Numbered from the stretch's first letter, positions 48,784 to 58,560 are shown. The stretch: 64,000 nucleotides of DNA from Gammaproteobacteria bacterium (GCA_021647505.1 JAKIUN010000007.1:1-64000); one strand, 5' to 3'. Numbers and translations: made by a program. The notes: generated by a model not told the origin, from the sequence alone.

Positions 48784-50226
48784 ATGAAAATATTACCTGT
48801 CATCCTGTCTGGTGGATCGGGCAGCCGTCTCTGGCCCCTGTCTCGGGAACAGTACCCCAAACAATTGATCTCATTTAACGGTAAAGGCAGCCTGCTACAG
48901 GAAACGGTTCTCAGGCTTGATGGTTTAAGCGCCGACCTTGCAGCCCCCATGCTGGTTTGTAATGAAAACCACCGGTTTCTGGTGGCGGAACAACTCCTGG
49001 AAATCGACCATGAAGCCTCGGTGATCCTGCTTGAACCCGTGGGGCGGAATACGGCACCGGCGCTGACTATTGCCGCCATGCACCACCTGCAAGGGGACGG
49101 TGATGCCATTCTGCTGGTGATGCCGGCCGATCATGTTGTGCGTCTGGCCGAGCCTTTTCATAGAGCAATCAATGAGGCCGTCACCCTTGCCGAGTCCGGC
49201 GCGCTGGTTACCTTCGGCATTGTGCCTACGCATGGTGAAACGGGCTATGGTTACATTCGTAAAGGTCAGACACTCGATGGCCACGAAAATGCGGCAGAGA
49301 TTGCCGAGTTTGTCGAAAAACCGGACAAGCAGACAGCTGAAGGCTATGTTGCTTCCGGTGACTTTTTGTGGAACAGCGGGATGTTTGTCATGAAGGCATC
49401 GGTTTGGCTGAAACAGATCGAGACTTTCCAGCCGGCAATGGCTGCCGCCTGCCGGAAGGCACTCCAAGACAAAGTGCAGGATCTCGATTTTTGCCGTCTG
49501 GATCACACCGCTTTCGAGGCTTGTCCCAGTGAGTCCATCGACTATGCCGTCATGGAAAAGCTGGGCGCAAGTGGCGGTGAGGCGCAGGGTATCGTCGTAT
49601 CGCTGGATGCCGGATGGACTGATCTCGGGGCCTGGCCTGCCATTTGGGAGGTCTGCGAGCGTGACGAATGCGGGAATATGATTAAAGGCGATGTGCTGAC
49701 CTATGACACCCGGAATACGCTTATTCATGCGGAGCACCGTCTGGTCGCCAGCGTCGGGCTGGATGATTTGCTGGTCGTCGAAACGGCCGATGCCGTGTTG
49801 GTGGCGAACAAATCACATGCACAGGATGTCAAAAAAATCGTCGAACAACTGAAACTCGATGGCCGTTCTGAAAGTTTGGTGCACCGACAGGTGTATCGTC
49901 CATGGGGTTCCTATGAGGGGGTCGATGCCGGAGAACGCTTTCAAGTGAAACGCATTGCCGTCAAACCTGGTGCGGCCCTGTCTCTGCAAATGCATCATCA
50001 TCGCGCAGAACACTGGATTGTCGTCAGAGGGACGGCGCGTGTGACCTGTGGCGCCGAAACCTTCCTGCTGACCGAAAACCAATCCACCTATATCCCCATT
50101 GGTGAGAAACATCGGCTGGAGAACCCGGGGACGGTCATGTTGGAACTCATCGAGGTTCAATCTGGAAGCTATCTGGGCGAAGACGACATCGTGCGTTTCG
50201 AGGATCAGTACGGCCGCAGTGAATAA
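48784..50226 (+). CDS. manC: Mannose-1-phosphate guanylyltransferase/mannose-6-phosphate isomerase
   Basis: A bifunctional type II enzyme (CpsB/AlgA/XanB family) of 480 residues that makes GDP-mannose. The nucleotidyltransferase starts PVILSGGSGSRLWPLSREQYPKQ and includes FVEKPD and FLWNSGMFV. The C-terminal cupin isomerase has YRPWGSYEGVD, MHHHRAEHWIVVRGTA and YIPIGEKHRLENPG, with the zinc-binding residues. GDP-mannose feeds exopolysaccharide, which suits the polysaccharide locus 9 kb downstream. The ATG at 48784 begins the family; an upstream in-frame extension has no homology. Confidence 0.95.
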   Translation: MKILPVILSGGSGSRLWPLSREQYPKQLISFNGKGSLLQETVLRLDGLSADLAAPMLVCNENHRFLVAEQLLEIDHEASVILLEPVGRNTAPALTIAAMHHLQGDGDAILLVMPADHVVRLAEPFHRAINEAVTLAESGALVTFGIVPTHGETGYGYIRKGQTLDGHENAAEIAEFVEKPDKQTAEGYVASGDFLWNSGMFVMKASVWLKQIETFQPAMAAACRKALQDKVQDLDFCRLDHTAFEACPSESIDYAVMEKLGASGGEAQGIVVSLDAGWTDLGAWPAIWEVCERDECGNMIKGDVLTYDTRNTLIHAEHRLVASVGLDDLLVVETADAVLVANKSHAQDVKKIVEQLKLDGRSESLVHRQVYRPWGSYEGVDAGERFQVKRIAVKPGAALSLQMHHHRAEHWIVVRGTARVTCGAETFLLTENQSTYIPIGEKHRLENPGTVMLELIEVQSGSYLGEDDIVRFEDQYGRSE

Positions 50227-50246
50227 CACACCACGTTAATTAGCGA

Positions 50247-50275
50247 TTGCCGGGAACGATTTGTGCGGATAAAAT
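50247..50275 (+). promoter_or_regulatory. Probable metK promoter
   Basis: TTGCCG, 17 bases, TAAAAT: good sigma-70 boxes 55 bases upstream of the metK ATG. The position allows a leader of about 48 bases. Confidence 0.6.
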
Positions 50276-50329
50276 CGGTCGGCTTGTGTATCGGTGTTAT
50301 TTAATTCAAAGGAAATACAAAGGAAAACC

Positions 50330-51490
<1,161 letters not shown>

Positions 51491-51504
51491 TACACCATCA
51501 AGTG

Positions 51505-51591
51505 CGTAGGTTGGGGTGAGCCTGCGAACCCCAACAAGGAGGGCTGTCAAATCTCCGCTGTTGGGCTTTGTACCTCAGCCCAACCTACACG
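51505..51591. repeat. Palindromic intergenic repeat, family A
   Basis: CGTAGGTTGGGGTGAGCCTG and CCTCAGCCCAACCTACACG are opposed. It lies 14 bases past the metK stop and immediately before the riboswitch. Confidence 0.85.
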
Positions 51592-51603
51592 CTTTTACAC
51601 ATT

Positions 51604-51677
51604 GTCTAAGGAGCGCTGCAGCGGAACATCCGCCAGGCTTAGGTCAATGCAAGCATTTGTTTCAACGGCGTTCATTC
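51604..51677 (+). ncRNA. S-adenosylhomocysteine (SAH) riboswitch
   Basis: CTAAGGAGCGCTGC, GCGG-aaca-tCCGC, CAGGCTTAGG and CAACGGCGTTC match the conserved core of the SAH riboswitch: P1 (CTAAG with CTTAG), P2 (GCGG with CCGC), an A/T hairpin (ATGCAAGCAT) and the pseudoknot in which GAGCGC pairs with GCGTTC. It lies 61 bases ahead of ahcY, the classical target. The known class turns expression on when SAH is bound. Confidence 0.9.
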
Positions 51678-51684
51678 AAGCTGC

Positions 51685-51708
51685 AACCTGAAGCCACGGA
51701 TTCAGGTT
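51685..51708 (+). promoter_or_regulatory. Hairpin between SAH riboswitch and ahcY
   Basis: AACCTGAA, eight bases, TTCAGGTT. It may be the expression platform of the riboswitch, 30 bases before the ahcY ATG. No T-run follows, so translational control is more likely than termination. Confidence 0.5.
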
Positions 51709-51737
51709 CAAATAGATAAATGGAAAGGAGAATGACC

Positions 51738-53159
51738 ATGAACGCTGTAACCGAGACTACCTTCAACGACTACAAAGTTGCCGACATCAGCTTGGCCGAA
51801 TGGGGTCGCAAAGAAATCGCCATCGCCGAAACCGAAATGCCGGGCCTGATGGCCCTGCGTGAAGAGTTCGGCAAGGAGCAGCCCCTCAAGGGTGCCCGCA
51901 TTATGGGCAGCCTGCACATGACCATCCAGACCGCCGTGCTCATCGAGACCCTGGTGGTGCTGGGCGCCGAGGTGCGCTGGGTATCCTGCAATATCTTCTC
52001 CACCCAGGATCACGCCGCCGCCGCTATTGCCGTCGAAGGCATTCCCGTGTTCGCCTGGAAGGGTGAGAGTATCGAAGAGTATTGGTGGTGCACCGAGCAG
52101 GCATTTAACTGGCCCGACGGCAAGCTGCCCAACATGATTCTCGATGATGGTGGCGATGCCACTCTATTACTGCACAAGGGTGCGGAATTTGAGAAGGTTG
52201 GCGCTGTGCCGGATGCCAAGCCTGGCGATAATGAAGAGTGGGTGGCCATTCTCGATGTGCTGCGTCGGAGCTTGCCGGTGGACAACACCAAATGGCAGAA
52301 GATTGCCGAAAGTGTCAGAGGCGTCACCGAGGAAACGACTACCGGCGTGCACCGCCTTTACCAGATGGAAGAGGCGGGCGAATTGTTGTTCCCTGCCATG
52401 AATGTCAACGATTCGGTCACCAAATCCAAGTTCGACAATCTCTATGGTTGCCGCGAGTCCCTGCTCGATGGTATCAAGCGTGCCACCGACGTAATGATTG
52501 CCGGTAAAATCTGTGTGGTGCTGGGCTACGGCGATGTCGGCAAGGGCTGTGCCCAGGCCTTCCGTGGCATGGGTGCCACCGTTTTGGTGACCGAAATCGA
52601 TCCCATCTGTGCCCTGCAGGCCGCTATGGAAGGCTACCGTGTGGTCGAAATGGATGATGCCGCCAGCCAGGGTGACATCTTCGTCACCACCACCGGCAAC
52701 GTCAACGTCATTGACCACGACCACATGGTCGCCATGAAGAACGAATCCATCGTCTGCAACATTGGTCACTTTGATTCGGAAATCAATATCGCCTCACTGG
52801 AAAAATATGAGTGGGAAGAGATCAAGCCGCAGGTGGATCACGTTATTTTCCCCGATGGCAAGAAGATCATCCTCCTCGCCAAGGGACGCCTGGTGAACCT
52901 GGGTTGTGCCACCGGCCATCCCAGCTTCGTCATGTCCGCCTCTTTTACCAACCAGGTGATGGCACAGCTGGAATTTTTCAACGAAGGCGGCAAGTACGAG
53001 AATAAAGTTTACGTGTTGCCGAAAATGCTGGATGAAAAGGTCGCCCGTCTGCACCTGAAGAAGATTGGTATCAACCTGAGTACACTGAGCCAGGAACAGT
53101 CGGATTATATCAACGTGCCGGTGGAAGGCCCGTACAAGCCGGATCATTATCGCTACTAG
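51738..53159 (+). CDS. ahcY: Adenosylhomocysteinase
   Basis: Hydrolyses S-adenosylhomocysteine to homocysteine and adenosine. The 473 residues include [57 protein letters not shown] (NAD loop) and the signature end [16 protein letters not shown] lies seven bases before the ATG at 51738. A SAH riboswitch in its leader regulates it. Confidence 0.99.
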   Translation: MNAVTETTFNDYKVADISLAEWGRKEIAIAETEMPGLMALREEFGKEQPLKGARIMGSLHMTIQTAVLIETLVVLGAEVRWVSCNIFSTQDHAAAAIAVEGIPVFAWKGESIEEYWWCTEQAFNWPDGKLPNMILDDGGDATLLLHKGAEFEKVGAVPDAKPGDNEEWVAILDVLRRSLPVDNTKWQKIAESVRGVTEETTTGVHRLYQMEEAGELLFPAMNVNDSVTKSKFDNLYGCRESLLDGIKRATDVMIAGKICVVLGYGDVGKGCAQAFRGMGATVLVTEIDPICALQAAMEGYRVVEMDDAASQGDIFVTTTGNVNVIDHDHMVAMKNESIVCNIGHFDSEINIASLEKYEWEEIKPQVDHVIFPDGKKIILLAKGRLVNLGCATGHPSFVMSASFTNQVMAQLEFFNEGGKYENKVYVLPKMLDEKVARLHLKKIGINLSTLSQEQSDYINVPVEGPYKPDHYRY

Positions 53160-53169
53160 GTAGTCCTCC

Positions 53170-53205
53170 CCTCTACCTCTCCTCTGGGGAGGTAGAGGAT
53201 GTGTT
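53170..53205 (+). terminator. Probable terminator after ahcY
   Basis: CCTCTACCTC and GAGGTAGAGG form a 10-bp stem 10 bases past the stop, followed by ATGTGTTTTCTG. Confidence 0.6.
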
Positions 53206-53340
53206 TTCTGTAGGGATGATCTTATAGGCTGTAATGGGAGCTTGTGGGGTTTATGATTCAAAGTTGTCTCTGCGATTAGAGTGAGTGGAGGGTAATTCCA
53301 CCGTCTATAGATTCAACAAAGAAAGGATGTGGTATTAACA

Positions 53341-53964
53341 ATGAGTGATTTAGAAAAGAGTACAAATGTTGTCTGGCATAACGCGACAGTGACCCGAAAG
53401 CGCCGCGAAGAGCAGAATGGCCATAAAGGCGCGATTCTCTGGTTTACCGGGCTATCGGGATCAGGGAAATCCAGCTTGGCGCACGCCATTGAAGAACAGC
53501 TGCACCAGCAAGGCTGCCGTACTTTTGTGTTGGATGGCGACAATGTTCGCCATGGCCTGTCAAGTGATCTCGGCTTTTCAGATAAAGATCGCGTTGAAAA
53601 TATCCGCCGTATCTCCGAGGTGGCCAAGCTGTTTCTTGAAGCCGGGGTGATCGTCTTGACGGCCTTTATTTCTCCTTTCCGTGCAGAACGAGCCACTGCC
53701 CGTAAGGTGGTTCCCCACGGGGATTTCCTGGAGATATTTTGCGATTCATCCATTGAGGTTTGCGAAGGGCGGGATGTCAAGGGACTGTACAAACGCGCCA
53801 GAGCTGGCGAGATTCCAGAATTTACCGGTATTTCCTCTCCCTACGAAGCACCCAGCACCCCGGAGTTGAAAGTCTTGACGGGTGAGGACACCATTGAAAG
53901 CTGCGTCGATCAGATCCTCCAGCTTCTTGAGGCGCGTGGTGTATTACGGATCAATGGGCAATGA
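53341..53964 (+). CDS. cysC: Adenylyl-sulfate kinase
   Basis: Phosphorylates APS to PAPS for sulfate reduction or sulfation. The 207 residues contain the P-loop [12 protein letters not shown] (about 35-45), [32 protein letters not shown] and [16 protein letters not shown]. It stands alone without cysND. PAPS could supply either cysteine synthesis or sulfation of the polysaccharide downstream; the sequence does not decide. The start is ATG 53341 or an in-frame GTG 12 bases upstream next to AAAGGAT. Confidence 0.96.
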   Translation: MSDLEKSTNVVWHNATVTRKRREEQNGHKGAILWFTGLSGSGKSSLAHAIEEQLHQQGCRTFVLDGDNVRHGLSSDLGFSDKDRVENIRRISEVAKLFLEAGVIVLTAFISPFRAERATARKVVPHGDFLEIFCDSSIEVCEGRDVKGLYKRARAGEIPEFTGISSPYEAPSTPELKVLTGEDTIESCVDQILQLLEARGVLRINGQ

Positions 53965-54007
53965 CTGGGTATCTCGTTAAGACGCAAGACTTTGTCACCG
54001 GTTGAAC

Positions 54008-54409
54008 ATGGACGGCATCGATACCCAAATTGTCAGATTACTGCGGCAGCAACTGCCAGACGTCATTGCTATCTATCGTTTTGGCTCGTCGATAACACAA
54101 AGCAGTCGCCCCGATAGTGACGTAGATACTGCAGTACTCCCTTCATACCCGCTAGATAGCTCTCGTGTCTGGAAAGTGGCTCAAACCCTTGCACAACTAG
54201 TGGGAACCAATGTCGACTTGGTCGATTTGTTGAGAGCCACCACAGTTATGCGCGCTCAGGTGATTTCCACTGGCAGGCGTCTGTACTGTAGTGTTGGATC
54301 AGAATGCGAACGTTTTGAAGATTTTGTCTACACAGACTATGCGCGATTGAACGAGGAAAGGAAGGGCATTTTGCAAGACATTGAACAGCGTGGCACGGTT
54401 TATGGTTGA
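54008..54409 (+). CDS. mntA: MntA-type nucleotidyltransferase antitoxin
   Basis: A 133-residue minimal nucleotidyltransferase. GSSITQSSRPDSDVD gives GSX10DXD (G26, S27, D38, D40), the catalytic motif. MntA proteins AMPylate the partner HEPN toxin and neutralise it (type VII systems). It overlaps hepT by eight bases. The pair lies between cysC and metF, in a position where Pseudomonas has ahcY directly before metF. Confidence 0.9.
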   Translation: MDGIDTQIVRLLRQQLPDVIAIYRFGSSITQSSRPDSDVDTAVLPSYPLDSSRVWKVAQTLAQLVGTNVDLVDLLRATTVMRAQVISTGRRLYCSVGSECERFEDFVYTDYARLNEERKGILQDIEQRGTVYG

Positions 54410-54830
54410 TGACGTACTGATCAACAAAGCTGCCACCATCGAGCGATGTTTGCGACGAGTTGCTGATGAATATCAAGGCCACGAAAGTGAGCTGGAGAGT
54501 AATCATACCCGGCAGGATGCCATTATTCTTAACATTTTGCGTGCCTGTGAGGCGGCCATAGATGCGGCTATGCACGTAGTGCGAGTCAAGCGACTTGGTC
54601 TTCCCCAGGAAAGTCGTGAGGCCTTCCGCCTGCTGGAAGAGGCCGGATTTCTGCCCGCTGAAATCAGCCAGCACATGCAGGCAATGGTGGGGTTTCGCAA
54701 TGTCGCCATACACGACTATCAGAAACTCAATTTAGATATTTTGAAAGCAATCCTCAACGAACGTTTAGATGATTTTCGCCAGTTTGCCAAAGTGATGGTG
54801 AAGTTTGCTCAGTTAACCCGATCAAGCTGA
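54402..54830 (+). CDS. hepT: HepT-type HEPN toxin
   Basis: A 142-residue HEPN-domain ribonuclease toxin. The active motif RX4HXY is intact as R99-NVAI-H104-D-Y106. The first half is helical and carries SNHTRQDAIILNILRACEAAIDAAMHVV, the typical HepT core. The ATG at 54402 overlaps the mntA stop region, so the two are translationally coupled. Confidence 0.93.
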   Translation: MVDDVLINKAATIERCLRRVADEYQGHESELESNHTRQDAIILNILRACEAAIDAAMHVVRVKRLGLPQESREAFRLLEEAGFLPAEISQHMQAMVGFRNVAIHDYQKLNLDILKAILNERLDDFRQFAKVMVKFAQLTRSS

Positions 54831-54893
54831 AAGCTTCCCTAAAAAATTGTAGGAATGGCTTTTCAGATTGCAAAAAAGCCGAGAGAAAGCATC

Positions 54894-55742
54894 ATGGATT
54901 CCCAAAAAGAATACACATCCACCTTCAGTATCGAATTCTTCCCCCCCAAAACGGAAGAGGGCAAGGCCAAACTGCGTAAGACTCGCGAAGAGCTGGCCAA
55001 GCTCAACCCAGCCTTTATCTCTGTCACCTACGGGGCCGGCGGCAGCACCCAGCAGGGTACCGTGGACACGGTACAGGAAATTCAAAAATCCGGCATCGAT
55101 GCGGCGCCACACCTTACCTGTGTGGGCGCCAGCAAGGAAAGTATCCGTGAACTGCTGCAACTCTATATCGACAACGGCATCCATCGCATCGTCGCCCTGC
55201 GCGGCGACATGCCCTCCGGCATGCGCGAGATGGGTGAATTCCGTTATGCTAACGAACTGGTGGCATTCATCCGTGCCGAGACGGGTGACCACTTCCATAT
55301 TGAAGTCGCCGCTTACCCGGAAATCCACCCCCAGGCGAGCAGCGTCAGCGCCGACCTTGATCATTTCAGGCTGAAAGTCGAAGCCGGCGCCAATAGCGCC
55401 ATCACCCAATATTTTTTCAACCCCGATGCCTATTACCGCTTCGTCGATGACTGCGAAAAAATGGGCCTCGATATCCCCATCGTGCCTGGCATCATGCCTA
55501 TTACCAATTACAAGAACCTCGCCCGTTTCTCCGACATGTGCGGCGCAGAGATTCCCCGCTGGCTGCGCAAGCGTCTGGAAGACTTTGGCGATGACATAGA
55601 ATCCCTGCGTACTTTCGGCCAACAGGCCACCACCCAGCTGTGCAAGAACCTGCTTGAACAGGGCGCCCCCGGGCTGCACTTCTACAGCATGAACCGGAGT
55701 GACCCGACACAGTCCATTTGGCGTGAACTGTTACAGGGCTGA
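54894..55742 (+). CDS. metF: 5,10-methylenetetrahydrofolate reductase
   Basis: FAD enzyme that makes methyl-tetrahydrofolate for methionine synthesis. About 282 residues, with FSIEFFPPKTEEGKAKL, VTYGAGGSTQQGTVDTV, HLTCVGASKESIRELL and ALRGDMP. QYFFNPDAYYRFVDDC and PGIMPITNYKNLARFSDMC follow. Two starts are possible (54855 and 54894). The second gives a normal N-terminus, though its ribosome site (GAGAGAAAG) is modest. Confidence 0.95.
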   Translation: MDSQKEYTSTFSIEFFPPKTEEGKAKLRKTREELAKLNPAFISVTYGAGGSTQQGTVDTVQEIQKSGIDAAPHLTCVGASKESIRELLQLYIDNGIHRIVALRGDMPSGMREMGEFRYANELVAFIRAETGDHFHIEVAAYPEIHPQASSVSADLDHFRLKVEAGANSAITQYFFNPDAYYRFVDDCEKMGLDIPIVPGIMPITNYKNLARFSDMCGAEIPRWLRKRLEDFGDDIESLRTFGQQATTQLCKNLLEQGAPGLHFYSMNRSDPTQSIWRELLQG

Positions 55743-55791
55743 TCACTAAGAATGATATGCCCTGTCCTCAGTGAGTCCGTATAACTCCCCC

Positions 55792-55820
55792 TTGACCGCC
55801 CAACCAATACAGGCTTTAAT
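55792..55820 (+). promoter_or_regulatory. Candidate promoter of the EPS regulator
   Basis: TTGACC, 17 bases, TTTAAT, about 74 bases ahead of the MarR-type gene. The boxes are good, but a family B repeat arm lies between them and the gene. Confidence 0.45.
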
Positions 55821-55854
55821 GCTCCTGCCGTTCAATTCGTGAACAAGGAGCTTT

Positions 55855-55876
55855 GGTAGGGTGGGCACTGCCCACC
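55855..55876. repeat. Single arm of palindromic repeat family B
   Basis: GGTAGGGTGGGCACTGCCCACC is one arm of the elements at 17554 and 38580, itself an inner palindrome. No matching second arm is nearby. Confidence 0.6.
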
Positions 55877-55893
55877 AGCGTTAGACTCAAGTT

Positions 55894-56262
55894 ATGCCTG
55901 CAGACGAAGTCCACTACCGCATCATCAAGCTTATTGAAGTCCGGCCCGACATCAGCCAACGCCAATTAGCAGAGGCGCTGGGCATCAGTCTGGGCAAGGT
56001 CAACTATTGTCTCAAGGCGCTTATCGACAAGAGACAGGTCAAGGCGCACAACTTTCAGTACAACCCCAACAAAAAAACCTACGCCTACCTCCTGACTCGT
56101 GAAGGCATTGAAGAAAAGGCCCGCCTCACCAGTCATTTTCTCAAATTCAAAATGGCCGAATACGAACGATTGAAACAAGAAATCGAGCAATTGCGGCGCG
56201 AAGCTGGTCAAGAGCTGGCCGGTACAGAGACATTGCTTGCGGATTATGCAGCCAAGGATTGA
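55894..56262 (+). CDS. MarR-type EPS-associated transcriptional regulator
   Basis: A 122-residue winged-helix protein. Residues 8-70 hold the HTH (IIKLIEVRPDISQRQLAEALGISLGKVNYCLKALIDK), then a coiled-coil tail (EYERLKQEIEQLRREA). It matches a family of small MarR regulators found at the head of exopolysaccharide loci of Proteobacteria. It is near the polysaccharide genes here and probably controls them. Confidence 0.8.
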   Translation: MPADEVHYRIIKLIEVRPDISQRQLAEALGISLGKVNYCLKALIDKRQVKAHNFQYNPNKKTYAYLLTREGIEEKARLTSHFLKFKMAEYERLKQEIEQLRREAGQELAGTETLLADYAAKD

Positions 56263-56271
56263 GCCAGAATT

Positions 56272-56388
56272 ATGCACCTGAAAGCTGTAATCCGCAAAAC
56301 CACCCGCGAAGAAGCCCCCGCGACATTGAGAGATACCATGGAAGGGATAAAGATCTACGCTAAAGCACATACACCAGCCAGGGATTGA
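56272..56388 (+). CDS. Small 38-residue frame, doubtful gene
   Basis: ATG CAC CTG AAA ... TGA gives a protein that starts MHLKAVIRKTTREEAPATLR and ends HTPARD, basic and helical in appearance. It starts 10 bases after the regulator stop and ends just before the MNT gene. It has no recognised family and no strong ribosome site. It might be the shortened antitoxin or another remnant of the locus. Confidence 0.3.
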   Translation: MHLKAVIRKTTREEAPATLRDTMEGIKIYAKAHTPARD

Positions 56389-56396
56389 TCATCGCC

Positions 56397-56696
56397 ATGC
56401 GTCTGACGACACACGCCCAGAAAATCATTCGCGATACCGTAAGAGAAGTCTTCGGCCGCGAGGCCTGTGTCACGCTGTTCGGTTCGCGCATCGATGATGC
56501 TGCTCGTGGTGGCGATATCGACCTTCTCATTCAATCGGAGATACCCATAGAGCAACGCGAACGCAAAGCATTGCAGCTCGTGGCCAGATTGCAGATTCGA
56601 CTGGGCGACCAGCCCATCGACGTATTGGTGCTAGATCCGGAAACAGAACGACAACCGGTGCACGAAGAGGCCATACGTACAGGGATAAGCTTGTGA
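56397..56696 (+). CDS. Second minimal nucleotidyltransferase (MNT antitoxin family)
   Basis: A 99-residue nucleotidyltransferase. GSRIDDAARGGDIDLLIQ carries GSX9DXD (S30, D40, D42), and QIRLGDQPIDVLVLDP is the typical C-terminal strand with the third acidic residue. Such proteins pair with HEPN toxins. The next gene overlaps by the four bases GTGA and is HEPN-like but short. It is different in sequence from the mntA at 54 kb. Confidence 0.85.
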   Translation: MRLTTHAQKIIRDTVREVFGREACVTLFGSRIDDAARGGDIDLLIQSEIPIEQRERKALQLVARLQIRLGDQPIDVLVLDPETERQPVHEEAIRTGISL

Positions 56697-56866
56697 ATCA
56701 AAACCTGCCGGTGGATCGCTTTCTGCGCCTCCTCGAAATTGTCGCCCATGAATATGAAGATGCCCCAGCGATCAAGGCCGCCGTACTGAACCGATTCATC
56801 GATGAGATCGAATCATTACTGGCGATTTGGAAAAGGGCGGAGGTATTCTCCGCACGTTACTTATAG
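56693..56866 (+). CDS. Short HEPN-like partner, probably truncated
   Basis: A 57-residue frame begins GTG within the MNT stop (GTGA overlap). It reads MNQNLPVDRFLRLLEIVAHE and then helices up to SLLAIWKRAEVFSARYL. The size and coupling suggest the N-terminal half of a HEPN or substrate-binding partner, and no RX4H motif is present. It stops 12 bases before a terminal-inverted-repeat element (56879), so an insertion or deletion may have cut it short. Confidence 0.5.
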   Translation: MNQNLPVDRFLRLLEIVAHEYEDAPAIKAAVLNRFIDEIESLLAIWKRAEVFSARYL

Positions 56867-56878
56867 CGAGTACACGAA

Positions 56879-57093
56879 ATCACTGCTGTCCCGTTAACAA
56901 AAGCTACAGTGGTGCAATCTGCTAATATGCGGGGGGGGGGGGCAAGTCGCACGAATGATACGATTGGAGACATGAATATGAATAACCTCTTCCGTCATTC
57001 CGGGCTTGACCCGGAATCCAGTGATTTTAACGACTTCCTGGATGTCGGAACGGATTCGGCATGACGATGTGAAGTTAACGGGACAGCACTGAT
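56879..57093. mobile_element. Terminal-inverted-repeat element of 215 bp
   Basis: ATCACTGCTGTCCCGTTAAC (56879-56898) and its inverse GTTAACGGGACAGCACTGAT (57074-57093) match at 19 of 20 positions. The 175 bases between hold a run of 12 G's (56931-56942) and a family E palindrome. No coding capacity is seen, so this is MITE-like. No clear target duplication is visible. Confidence 0.6.
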
Positions 57094-57152
57094 GTGAGTC
57101 CCATTCGGGGAGAGAGGGTAGAGTCAGAGAGAATTTGAAAGAGAAGAAAACG

Positions 57153-57377
57153 ATGCAGTGTGCAATGTGTAAGCAGGGCGAAACCCAGCCCGGAAGGGCA
57201 ATGGTAGCGCTGGGGCGTGGTGTTACCACGGTAGTGGTCAAAGGTGTGCCAGTCGATGTGTGCGGAAATTGTGGTGAATATTATCTTTCTGAAGAGATGG
57301 CGGACAGGGTTTTGGCAATGGCAGAAGAGGCCGTTGCCCATAGTGCAGAAATTGAAATGCTGCGATGCGCAGCCTGA
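57153..57377 (+). CDS. Orphan MqsA/YgiT-type zinc-finger protein
   Basis: A 74-residue protein with CxxC pairs C3/C6 and C37/C40, VDVCGNCGEYYLSEEMADRVL in the middle, and an acidic helical tail. YgiT-type proteins are the zinc-binding N-terminal half of MqsA-like antitoxins and normally follow a small toxin. No toxin frame is visible upstream, and the 215-bp element stands there instead. GAGAAG is just before the ATG at 57153. Confidence 0.8.
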   Translation: MQCAMCKQGETQPGRAMVALGRGVTTVVVKGVPVDVCGNCGEYYLSEEMADRVLAMAEEAVAHSAEIEMLRCAA

Positions 57378-57484
57378 GGCGTAATTGATGTCCGAAAATC
57401 TCATTGCCCCCAATGGAATTGAATCATTAATACCAATTACCAACTCTCGCTTTGCCGAATATGGGCAGTTTGGGAAGGGGTAAA

Positions 57485-57650
57485 GGGTAGCGTCCCAATG
57501 CCGTTAAGTTAAGCCTGAGATCCTGCTTGTTGTAGGTTGGTGGTGAGCCTGCGAACCCCAACGAAGCCAACAATGTTGGGGTTTCTTCGTCACCGCCAAC
57601 CTACAAAACAGTCGTGATTTTGCTAACTTAATGACATTGGGTAGCGTCGT
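57485..57650. mobile_element. MITE-like element, copy 2 (inverted)
   Basis: The 142-bp core (57497-57638) is the reverse complement of 16160-16301 with about four substitutions. It is flanked by GGGTAGCGTC on both sides (57485-57494 and 57639-57648), a 10-bp direct repeat. Both copies share CTACCC beside the core when read in the same orientation. The 370-base gap between the MqsA-like gene and the polysaccharide locus holds otherwise only A/T-rich sequence. Confidence 0.85.
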
Positions 57651-57747
57651 CCCCTTTGGCTTTTTTGCTTCTTTTGCTTAAAAAGGTTGGCCAAGTCAAA
57701 CTAACCTGGTTGATTATGTGTGCCAATATAGAAAAGGTGTAACAAAA

Positions 57748-58416
57748 ATGAGTCTTAAAGACAGTTCAACTGAGCAAGACTATTGGAACGATTTTTATGA
57801 GAAGTGCGTGATAGATGTGCCTTCACAATTCTGTGTCTCGATGCTAACAGACATCAGTAAAAGGAAGACAGTAGTTGAATTTGGTAGTGGAAATGGAAGG
57901 GACTCCCTTTATATGGCAAGTATTGGACATGTGTTGGTCGCAATGGATCTGTCTGTTGAAGCTATTGAAAAATGTAACTCCTCAATGATCTCCCAGGGTG
58001 TAAAGCACGCTGTCTTTTTACATGGTGATATGTCAAATGATGTCGATGTACAAAAGGCGCTCGCTGTTGCAAGGGGGAACGCGCATGCTGACGAGCCGGA
58101 GTTGGTTATATATTCACGATTTGTCATGCACTCATTGGATGACGAGCAAGAGAAAAATTTTTTAACATCCTTATCAGGGTATATGAAGCCAGGTGAGAAG
58201 TTATATTTAGAATTCCGTTCCACTGAAGATGCAGTAACCGATAAGTATTATGGCAATACTAATCACTATAGACGATATATAGATACAACAAAATTCGTTA
58301 AGAGTTTATCTGAGAACTGTGGTTTTGAGGTCAACTATTCAGTTACAGGGCAAGGAATGGCACGTTATAAGGAGGAGGATCCATTTATTTCAAGGATACT
58401 GGCGACAAAGAAGTAA
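57748..58416 (+). CDS. Class I SAM-dependent methyltransferase
   Basis: A 222-residue methyltransferase. VVEFGSGNGRDSLYMASIGHVLVAMDLS is the SAM-binding motif I-II, and LVIYSRFVMHSLDDEQ and MKPGEKLYLEFRS follow in order. The substrate is not known, but the position at the start of the polysaccharide genes suggests a sugar or lipid intermediate. AAGGTG lies eight bases before the ATG. The base composition is clearly more A/T-rich than the genes to the left. Confidence 0.85.
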   Translation: MSLKDSSTEQDYWNDFYEKCVIDVPSQFCVSMLTDISKRKTVVEFGSGNGRDSLYMASIGHVLVAMDLSVEAIEKCNSSMISQGVKHAVFLHGDMSNDVDVQKALAVARGNAHADEPELVIYSRFVMHSLDDEQEKNFLTSLSGYMKPGEKLYLEFRSTEDAVTDKYYGNTNHYRRYIDTTKFVKSLSENCGFEVNYSVTGQGMARYKEEDPFISRILATKK

Positions 58417-58560
58417 GTATAAATGCTTCTTAGATATCTGATCCGCACCCCTCTTTTGGACTGTTTTTTGTTTCGTAGACAAGAAATATAACATCTTAAT
58501 TGCTATGCAATATTTTACCTTAGCTCGATCGTGATGCAGTGAGCATGCTAGTGGGTCAAT

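Noticed and set aside
56931-56942. Poly-G run as a phase-variation switch
   Set aside because: It is not inside or just before a reading frame, and such runs are prone to sequencing error.
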